This document shows positions 56,996 to 64,000 of a stretch of DNA of 64,000 nucleotides, in pieces (the stretch's first letter is position 1; each line of letters starts with the position of its first letter). Under the pieces are notes generated by a model. It saw only the letters and a list, made by a program, of their open reading frames with translations. It made no database searches and was not told where the DNA came from. The stretch covers positions 48,003,127 to 48,067,126 of the forward strand of contig NC_080043.1 in assembly GCF_012489685.1 (NCBI RefSeq), in the 5' to 3' direction. A program made the position numbers and the translations under genes. Origin of the DNA: Lotus japonicus. Taxonomy: Eukaryota; Streptophyta; Magnoliopsida; Fabales; Fabaceae.

Positions 56996-57389
56996 ACTAC
57001 TGCTTGTTGCCCCGCGCTCCCCTTTCTATCGACTCCGGAGTGACTCTCCAAGAGAATCGGCTTCTCCAAACGATACTCTTGCTTTCCTGTAAGCCCAGGC
57101 TCAATCGTCAAGATTCCCCTACTATACTTGAAAAGCTTAAGGTCGCCGATCAAGCCTTCCCATCGTTCCTCCGCTTGAGGGCCGGTAAACTGCCCATCCC
57201 TACCTATGCATTCTTCAACTCTCCCTTCACAACGACCCGCTCTGCACCCACCTTTCCTTGTGCCAGCCAACTACCTGCTTGTTTCATCCTCGTCCTGCTC
57301 TTGAACGTCCTTCTGCCCCTGGTTGTCTCCTAAAACCTCAATTTCATGACACCTGTTACTCACAACATCTCCCTTCTTGCCATACAGAC
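56996..57389 (-). pseudogene. Decayed pol spacer of the Tat-type element
   Basis: Minus-strand frames carry CYNNCLSLYGKKG just after the protease, then a low-confidence stretch (GDLKLFKYSRGILTIEPGLT) like the spacer before reverse transcriptase in Tat elements. Stops and frame changes are frequent. LTR D interrupts it at 56995. Confidence 0.5.
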
Positions 57390-57903
57390 TCAAACAGTTG
57401 TTATAACATTCCTCGCCCGTCGCTGATCAACTGTCAGCTTTCCTACCTTACCACTGTCTAGCGGATACTTCTCTGCCAGGTGAGCCGTTGAAATTACTGT
57501 GCACAGGCGATTCAGTGTGTTCCGACCAATGATGATGACGTTGTACGATGCTACCACGTACAAAACCGAATACCTTACTCGCAGAACCTTTGCGTTGTCA
57601 TCAATACCAAAGATCGTATCCAGATCCAGATAGGCACGCACCCAAACTTATTCTCCAGAAAATCTCACCAAAGTTCCTGTGTACGGCGTCAGGTCTCGAT
57701 CTGTCAGCCCCAGTTAGTCGAATGTCTCGCCATAGATTATATCTTGTGAACTGCCTTGATCCAGGATTACTCGCCTCACATTGAAACTATTGATCCTGAC
57801 CATGACCACTATGGGATCATCCTTGTGAGTTTTAATCCCTTCAAAATCAGCCGACGACACTACTATATATGGATGCTGAAAACCAAACGGAATCTCTTGT
57901 ACC
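57390..57903 (-). pseudogene. Tat/Ogre-type aspartic protease remnant
   Basis: On the minus strand KTHKDDPIVVMVRINSF, then VRRVILDQGSSQDIIYGETF, gives the protease active site in its Tat form (DQGSS). After stops at 57711-57713 and 57642-57644, in the same frame, come YLDLDTIFG and ASYNVIIIGRNTLNRLCTV, then HLAEKYPLDSGKVGKL. This order is typical of Tat-lineage gag-pol. The upstream gag side is cut off by the SIRE insertion at 57904. Confidence 0.82.
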
Positions 57904-59142
57904 TGTAAGATCAAGGTTTGATCAGTGGTTGCATCTCTATATTTTGATGATTACAATTAAGGTTTGTGATGATGAACAATTGTGGTACCCTAACGTTTGT
58001 CTTTTTAAGTTGTGACAAACAGGTTCTGAATCTGACCCAAGCCTATTCGTTCAGAAGAAGAAGAACCAAGGGTTACTAAAAAGAGAGCTCTTCATCCTAC
58101 CATGTTCGTTCTGAACAGTGGCAAAAGCTTCAGAAGCTCTGAAGATGGAAGCTCTCAAGAAGATCTGAAGAACTCAAGTCAGAAGTTCTGAAGGCCAGAT
58201 GTTCCAGTGGAACGGTCCAGATGCAGAAGACTCAAGTTCTGAAGACTTACAAGAAGTTGGTTCTGAAGACCCAAGCTATTCTAGCTCTGACGATCAGAAG
58301 TTCTGAGGAACTTGTTCAGAAGCAGAAGTTGCACGGTCAGAGGAATCCAAGCTCCAATCTGACGATGATCAGAAGCTTCATCAACGTTCATCTGAAGCTC
58401 CTTCATCTCAAGTCAACTGGTGAAAAGATAGGTCATTATCACAGTACAACGTCGTACAAATCTCAGTCTGTCCGCCACCTACCTTGTACAGCCTAGCAGT
58501 CTGATATTACAGAATTGCCACTCCAACGGATAAAACCCTAGCAACGGCTACATCACAAGTCTTGGAGTATATAAAGGCTGAAGAAAGAAGAAAGAGGCCG
58601 AGAAACTTTGCTGAAAATATTCAACACATACGAACCATTCTCTTAGCATTATTTCTTCACTGTTCTTAAACTTCTGAGTTTACTATTCGCTTGTTAGAAG
58701 CACTTATTGTAAACCCGAAACCTTTTACACATTTTGTAAAGTTCATCAAGAGACCAAGGTTGGTCGGATCTTGAGAGGACTGAATCAAGGCTGATTCAGT
58801 ATTTAGCTAGTCTTAAGAGGATCGGTAGATCAGCTTCTTAAGAGGATACTAGTGAGAAAATCAGTGTATTGTTAGTCACTTAGCAGGTTGCAAAGTGCAG
58901 TTGTAACACTCATTGATTTTAGTGGATTGCCTTCATCAGAAGAAGGAAGAAATCACCTTTACAGGTGGACTGGATTAGCTTGAGCTTTTATCTCAAGTGA
59001 ACCAGGATAAAATACTCGTGTGCTTTACTTCCTATTATTCAGCACTTAGTTTTTATCTTTGAGTTTTGAAAAAGCTTAAAAGTATACCCGAGATTCAAAA
59101 ACTCTATTCAAACCCCCCTTTCTAGTGTTTTTCGCACCTTCA
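57904..59142 (+). repeat. SIRE 5' LTR (about 1239 bp)
   Basis: It starts TGTAAGATCAAGG and ends CGCACCTTCA, just before ATTGGCATCAGAGC. The boundary is inferred from TG/CA ends and the primer-binding site; no second LTR is in the window. It is rich in CAGAAG/TTCTGAA words. Confidence 0.75.
58568..58575 (+). promoter_or_regulatory. TATA box of SIRE LTR
   Basis: TATATAAA within GGAGTATATAAAGGCTG, followed by GAAGAAAGAAGAAAGAGG. Confidence 0.7.
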
Positions 59143-59144
59143 AT

Positions 59145-59156
59145 TGGCATCAGAGC
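59145..59156 (+). other. SIRE primer-binding site, one mismatch
   Basis: TGGCATCAGAGC against TGGTATCAGAGC for initiator tRNA-Met, two bases after the LTR. Confidence 0.85.
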
Positions 59157-59220
59157 TCCGGTTCTGATTTTAACACCTAACAGTGTTCAGTGATCCAGAA
59201 CCTTGTGTGAAAAACAAATC

Positions 59221-60201
59221 ATGGCCCAAGCCAATACTTCCGCTGACAACAACAACAACAACAATCAACTCAGAGCACCAATCTTTGATGGTGAAAAGTT
59301 TGAGTACTGGAAAGATAGAATAGAGTGCTATTTCCTTGCCATTGACCCAGATCTCTGGGATATGGTCATTGAAGGCTATACTGATCCAGTAGATGCTTCA
59401 GGAGTGAAGATCCCCCGTTCTGAAATGACTGACGCTCAGAAGAAGCGTTTCAAGGATCATCACAAGGCGAAGTCCATGCTATTCAGCTCAATATCATACA
59501 TTGAGTATGAGAAGATCTCTGACAAAGAAACTGCTAAATCCATTTTTGACTCCTTGGTCATGACACATGAAGGAAATGAAGAGGTCAAGGAAACCAAGGC
59601 TCTTGCTCTCATACAACAATATGAGCAGTTTAAGATGGAATCTGGTGAAACCATTGAGTAGATGTACTCAAGGTTTCAAACTCTGATTGCTGGAATCAGA
59701 GTGCTAAACAAGGGCTACTCTACTGGTGATCATGTCAAGAAGATTATCAGAAGTTTGCCTAAGGAGTGGAGAGCTTTTGTCACTGCCCTGAAACTCTCCA
59801 GGAATTTGAACTCGTTGAAGTTAGAAGAGCTCGTGAGTCATCTCAGAAGCCATGAGATTGAACTCAAAGGAGACAAGCCTCAATAGAAAGACAAGTCAAT
59901 TGCTCTTAAGTCAAAGTCTGACAAAGCAAAAGCCTATCAGGCAGAAGAAGAAAATTCATCTGAAGAGCTATCAGATGCGTTTGATGATGAAGAGCTGTCT
60001 CTCTTCATAAAGAGGCTAAGCAAACTCTGGAAGAACAGACATAGCAAGGGTAAAGGACCAAAGAGAAGTTCAGGAAGATATGAATCTTCATCTGGTCAGA
60101 AGAAATCATCTGGAAAGGAAGTCACTTGCTTCGAGTGCAAGGAATCTGGGCACTACAAGAGTGACTGTCCCAAGCTTAAGAAGGACAAGAGACCTAGAAA
60201 A
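59221..60201 (+). pseudogene. gag: SIRE gag with two in-frame stops
   Basis: It starts MAQANTSADN. A copia gag domain follows (FDGEKFEYWKDRIECYF, DPDLWDMVIEGY, ALALIQQYEQFKMESGE). Stops TAG at 59659-59661 and 59884-59886 break the frame, which is otherwise continuous to the single CCHC knuckle CFECKESGHYKSDC (60127-60168) and then into protease. Gag and pol share one frame, as in SIRE. Confidence 0.88.
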
Positions 60202-61959
60202 GTGTTCAAGAAGAAAGCCCTCATAACCTTTGATGCAACTGATTCAGAAGAAGCTGAGTCAGAAGAAGATGAAGCTGTGGAGGCTCTAATGGCTACCACT
60301 AGCAGAGATGCTGAAGCTTCAGAAGATGATTCAGACTCTGAGAATGATGATGAGACATCTTATGCAGCTCAGTTAAGACACCTGTCATGGTACCTGGACA
60401 GTGGATGCTCGCGACACATGACGGGCACAAGGTCTATATTCCAAGAACTGACACCGCTTAAGTCAGGAGGAGACGTTGGCTTTGGAGGAAACCAGAAGGG
60501 AAAAATTATTGGAAAAGGTTCCATAGGAGATGGAAAAATTCCAGTTATCAATGATGTACTTCTGGTGGAAGGATTATTTCACAACTTGCTCTCCATAAGC
60601 CAAATTGCTGACAAAGGTTACGATGTGATCTTCAATCAAACTGGATGCAAAGCTGTTAGTCAAACAGATGGATCCGTTTTATTTTCTGGGAAGAGAAAAA
60701 ATGATATTTACAAGATCAGATCCTCTGAACTGCTATCTCAGAAGGTCAAGTGTCTCATGTCAGTTAATGATGAGCAATGGATCTGGCACAGACGCCTAGG
60801 ACATGCAAGTCTCAGAAAAATTTCTCAACTTAGCAAGCTAAATCTCGTTAGAGGATTGCCTCATCTGAAGTATTCATCAGAGGCTCTATGTGAAGCTTGT
60901 CAGAAGGGTAAATTCACCAAGAAGCCTTTTAAAGCAAAGAATGTAGTATCTACAACAAGGCCCCTTGAGCTACTTCACATTGATCTCTTTGGACTAGTGA
61001 AAACTGAATCCATTGGAGGAAAGAAGTATGGGTTAGTCATTGTAGATGATTATAGCAGGTGGACATGGGTAAAGTTCCTAAGGCACAAAGATGAAACACA
61101 TACTGTGTTTACCAACTTCATTACCCAAGTTCAGAAGGAGTTTCAATCTTCCGTGATTACTGTCAGAAGTGACCATGGTGGAGAATTTGAGAACAAAGCT
61201 TTTGAAGATTTATTCAACTCTCAAGGAATCTCTCACAACTTCTCTTGTCCTCGCACTCCTCAACAAAATGGAGTAGTTGAAAGAAAGAATAGAACTCTTC
61301 AGGAGATGGCACGCACCATGATGCAAGAATCAAGTATGACCAAACACTTCTGGGCAGAAGCAATCAACACTGCTTGCTACATCCAGAACAGAATCTCCAT
61401 TAGACCAATTCTGGAGAAAACTCCTTATGAGCTATAAAAAGGAAGACAACCTGACATCTCTTACTTCCATCCATTCGGAAGTACTTGCTTCATGCTCAAC
61501 ACTAAGGAGCAATTGGGTAAATTCGATTCTAAAGCTTTAAAATGTTATTTTCTTGGTTATTCTGAAAGATCCAAAGGTTTTAGAATTTATAATATTATTC
61601 ATCAAACTGTTGAGGAATCCATCCAGATTAGATTTGATGATAAGCTTGGCTCAGAAAAGTCAAAGCTGTTTGAAAGATTTGCAGATTTAAGCATTGACTG
61701 TTCAGAAGCAAATCAACCAATAAAAAGCCCAGAGGATGTTGCTCCAGAGGCTGAAGCATCTGAAGATTTTCCAACAACTTATGATCCTCTTCAGAAGAAG
61801 AAAAGAATAGTTGCTTCTCATCCAGAAGAACTGATCATTGGCAACAAAGATGCTCCCGTCAGAACCAGATGGACGTCAAAAGTGCCTTCCTCAATGGCTA
61901 CATTTCAGAAGAAGTGTATGTCAAGCAACCTCCTGGCTTTGAAGATGACAAACACCTAG
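60202..61959 (+). pseudogene. pol: SIRE protease and integrase with one stop and a truncated junction
   Basis: Protease: WYLDSGCSRHMTG (60390 onward) with the DSG active site. Integrase: WIWHRRLGHASLRKI, zinc-binding Cys pair CEACQKGK, core HIDLFGL, VDDYSRWTW, RSDHGGEFEN and NGVVERKNRTL, so the catalytic D, D and E are present. TAA at 61435-61437 replaces a codon just after TPYEL; the same frame continues (KGRQPDISYFHPFG) to NKDAPVRTR near 61868. There the sequence jumps directly into reverse transcriptase in another frame, so the out-of-frame end (SSNLLALKMTNT) is not real protein. Confidence 0.88.
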
Positions 61960-63074
61960 AGCATGTCTACAAGCTCAAGAAGTCACTCTATGGATTGAAG
62001 CAAGCTCCCAGAGCGTGGTATGAAAGGCTCAGTTCCTTTCTTCTACAAAATGAGTTTGTAAGGGGTAAAGGTGACAATACTCTCTTCTGCAGAACCTATA
62101 AGAATGACATTCTTATAGTTCAGATTTATGTTGATGATATCATTTTTGGTTCTGCTAATCCCTCCTTGTGCAAGGAATTTTCTAAGTTAATGCAGGCTGA
62201 ATTTGAAATGAGCATGATGGGAGAACTTAAATACTTCCTGGGAATTCAAATAGATCAACGACCAGGAGTCACCTATATCCATCAGAAGAAGTACACCCTG
62301 GAACTTCTGAAGAAGTTCAACATGAGTGACTGCAACATCTCAAAGACTCCAATGCATCCAACATGCATTCTTGAGAAAGAGGAAGTTTCCTCTAAGGTTT
62401 GTCAGAAGCTCTATCGTGGAATGATAGGCTCTCTTCTTTACTTAACCGCATCTAGACCTGATATATTGTTTAGTGTGCATCTCTGTGCTAGGTTCCAATC
62501 AGATCCTAGAGAGACTCACTTAACTGCTGTTAAGAGGATCCTCAAATATCTAAAAGGAACTACTAACCTTGGCTTGATGTATAGAAAAACATCAGAGTAT
62601 ACACTTTCAGGTTTTTGTGATGCTGACTTTGCTGGAGATAGAGTGGAAAGGAAAAGCACCTCTGGAAGCTGTCATTTCCTTGGATCAAATCTTGTATCTT
62701 GGTCAAGCAAAAGACAGAACACAATTGCTCTATCAACTGCTGAAGCAGAGTATGTCTCAGCTGCCACTTGCTGTACACAAACCATATGGATGAAGAACCA
62801 TCTAGAGGACTATGGATTGTCTATGAAGAAGGTTCCTATCTACTGTGACAACACAGCTGCTATTTCACTCAGCAAGAATCCTATTCTACATTCAAGAGCA
62901 AAGCATATAGAGGTAAAGTATCATTATATTCGTGATCATGTTCAGAAGGGCACTCTATCATTAGAGTATGTTGATACTGACCATCAGTGGGCAGATATCT
63001 TTACTAAGCCCTTGGCAGAAGATAGGTTTTTATTTATTCTTGAAAACCTGAACATGGATTTTTGTCCAGAGTAA
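61869..63074 (+). pseudogene. pol: SIRE reverse transcriptase (N-terminus deleted) and RNase H
   Basis: The 401-codon ORF begins MDVKSAFLNGYISEEV, which in full copia elements lies well inside reverse transcriptase, so roughly 130-150 codons are missing at the junction near 61868. It then shows the catalytic YVDDIIFG, LKYFLGIQID, the connection and RNase H (SGFCDADFAGD, STSGSCHFLG, ALSTAEAEYVS, DNTAAISLSKNP) and ends at the stop 63072-63074. RNase H residues look complete. The product could not polymerise without its N-terminal part. Confidence 0.88.
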
Positions 63075-63500
63075 GGTTTTCTTCAGAACTTCTGACCCTG
63101 GTACTTCTGAAGTCATCAGATGTTACCTCCTTTAGAAGTTACTCGATCAGAAGCACTTAACCCACTGGTTAAACTTCTGTGGTAGACAACAATACACGTG
63201 TCACTTCATTTGTGACATAGTTCCTTGAATCGCGTGGTATATCTGCTATAATGATGACGTCTACTCTCCTCTACTATGCTATTTTCAGACTATATATTTT
63301 ATAACCGTTGATTTTGCCTTTAATTTCTTATAAAAACTGTCAACGGTTACCATTAAACCCACTATATGCACTGTCACACACGATCTCCCACTCACTTACA
63401 CTTACGGTTTTGAAACTCCCGTGTGCATTGCATTCATTCATACTTCTCCCTCCAACATTTCCCCTTTCTCTGAACCCTAAAACCTCATCCTCTAAGAATC
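63075..63500 (+). promoter_or_regulatory. Spacer before envelope-like ORF, gene-promoter-like
   Basis: It has no ORF of interest. It contains CTATATATTTTATAA (about 63289-63303), a perfect 10-bp inverted repeat TAACCGTTGA/TCAACGGTTA (63302-63311 and 63340-63349) with MYB-type CCGTTG cores, and then a pyrimidine-rich leader (TTCTCCCTCCAACATTTCCC) up to the ATG at 63501. It may be a separate promoter for the next ORF. Confidence 0.4.
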
Positions 63501-64000
63501 ATGGGTAAACCAAGGAAACCTAAGGCGAATGTTTCTGCTGCTACCACACAAACTGCAAAAGATCAGGAGAAGCAAAGATTCGAGGAAGCTCAGAAGATTC
63601 TGAATGCACCAAATGTAGTCACCTGTGCAAAGAAAGTGGAAGAACTGAATGTGTGCTGCGAAGCAAGAGTTGATTTTGATAATCTTGCTCAACAAGGGTT
63701 TGATATCAGGAACCAAGTCGAGTTGCAAGGATGGTCTGGGTACTTCAACAGGCTCGTTGGTCCAATCTATCACAAATTGGTTGTCGAGTTCTGGAAAAAT
63801 GCAGTGTGCAATGACTACTACGTCGTCTCCCATGTACTGGGCAAGAAAATTGTGATCTCTGAAGAATCTATTGCAAAGCTGCTGGGTATGAAGTTCCAGG
63901 AGGGAAAAAGGATCAAGAATGTTGAAGCAAATGTCGCTGGAATGAGGACCGTTGTCAACAAAGCGCTCTATGATAACTGGTCTTACGAGAAAACCAAGTA
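63501..64000 (+). CDS. SIRE envelope-like ORF, N-terminal 166 codons, cut by window edge
   Basis: Open from MGKPRKPKANVS to the window end with no stop. Segments: a Lys-rich start, CAKKVEELNVCCEARVDFDN, a Trp/aromatic region (WSGYFNRLVGP, LVVEFWKNAV) and VISEESIAKLLG. By position it is the third gene that SIRE elements carry after pol, usually called envelope-like. The segment LVVEFWKNAV...ISEESIAKLLG is of the type found in plant transposon-associated proteins of unclear function. I see no signal peptide in this part; transmembrane segments, if any, would lie beyond the window. Confidence 0.65.
   Translation, partial: MGKPRKPKANVSAATTQTAKDQEKQRFEEAQKILNAPNVVTCAKKVEELNVCCEARVDFDNLAQQGFDIRNQVELQGWSGYFNRLVGPIYHKLVVEFWKNAVCNDYYVVSHVLGKKIVISEESIAKLLGMKFQEGKRIKNVEANVAGMRTVVNKALYDNWSYEKTK

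Larger units (their letters stand above)
57904..64000 (+). mobile_element. SIRE-type Ty1/copia element, right end outside the window
   Basis: The order is 5' LTR, primer-binding site, gag, protease, integrase, reverse transcriptase/RNase H, spacer and envelope-like ORF. This is the Ty1/copia order with the SIRE gag style. It is inactive: gag and integrase have stops, and the integrase-RT junction has a deletion. It is inserted in the Tat protease remnant. The left target flank is GTACC (57899-57903); the right end is not in view. Confidence 0.88.

Noticed and set aside
57004..57333. Plus-strand ORF of 109 codons
   Set aside because: It is a shadow of the decayed Tat pol on the opposite strand.
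58040..58440. Heat-shock elements in the SIRE LTR from many TTCTGAA and CAGAAG words
   Set aside because: GAA and TTC blocks are separated by one base and not two as in heat-shock elements; the words are also common in the coding region, so composition explains them.

Overview
The window is plant nuclear DNA made almost entirely of LTR retrotransposons nested inside one another. I found no host gene, tRNA, functional rRNA gene or bacterial-type feature. The evidence for a flowering plant is: an Athila-type Ty3/gypsy element primed by tRNA-Asp, several chromovirus (Tekay/Del-like) elements with very long LTRs primed by initiator tRNA-Met, a Tat/Ogre-type remnant, a Cassandra TRIM carrying 5S rRNA-like sequence, and a SIRE-type Ty1/copia element with an envelope-like ORF. 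The SIRE LTR and coding style suggest a legume; that is inference.

Layout, from the oldest visible layer inward. (1) The base layer is a decayed Tat-type element on the minus strand (11352-12990 and 56996-57903) with protease remnants on the right and an antisense coiled-coil ORF on the left. (2) Three insertions sit in or beside it. A minus-strand Athila element (1-11351) has its right LTR complete and only the first 335 bases of its left LTR in the window. A very long chromovirus solo LTR, here called D (minus), is split into 12991-13281, 42185-42311 and 52515-56995. A plus-strand SIRE element (57904 to the window end) has an envelope-like ORF that runs off the right edge. (3) Solo LTR D was hit by a Cassandra TRIM (13282-14029, minus), by chromovirus element B (14037-42184, plus) and by chromovirus element C (42312-52514, plus, target-site duplication TCTTC). 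(4) The left LTR of B was hit by element A (16262-34057), which has three LTRs and two internal regions in tandem and a single target-site duplication, AGAAG. (5) The Athila pol gene was hit by another chromovirus-type solo LTR, F (4305-7417, minus, target-site duplication TTAAG).

Elements A, B and C are non-autonomous. They keep gag, complete only in B, and a decayed integrase/chromodomain tail, but protease, reverse transcriptase and RNase H are missing. They would have needed an autonomous relative for mobility.

The most interesting signal is in the long LTRs. At the same relative place, all five LTR types (A, B, C, D, F) carry tandem short hairpins whose stems change in a compensated way while the loop stays constant. 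In B the array is about 22 tandem C(UUCG)G tetraloop hairpins. Upstream of the arrays lie a TATAAATAG-like promoter and a conserved splice-donor-like site; B and C have a TACTAAC branch site and an AG acceptor three bases before the gag ATG. Together this predicts a leader intron that removes the hairpin array, the primer-binding site and any LTR ORFs from gag mRNA, leaving the array only in full-length RNA, as with a retroviral packaging signal. That functional reading is inference.
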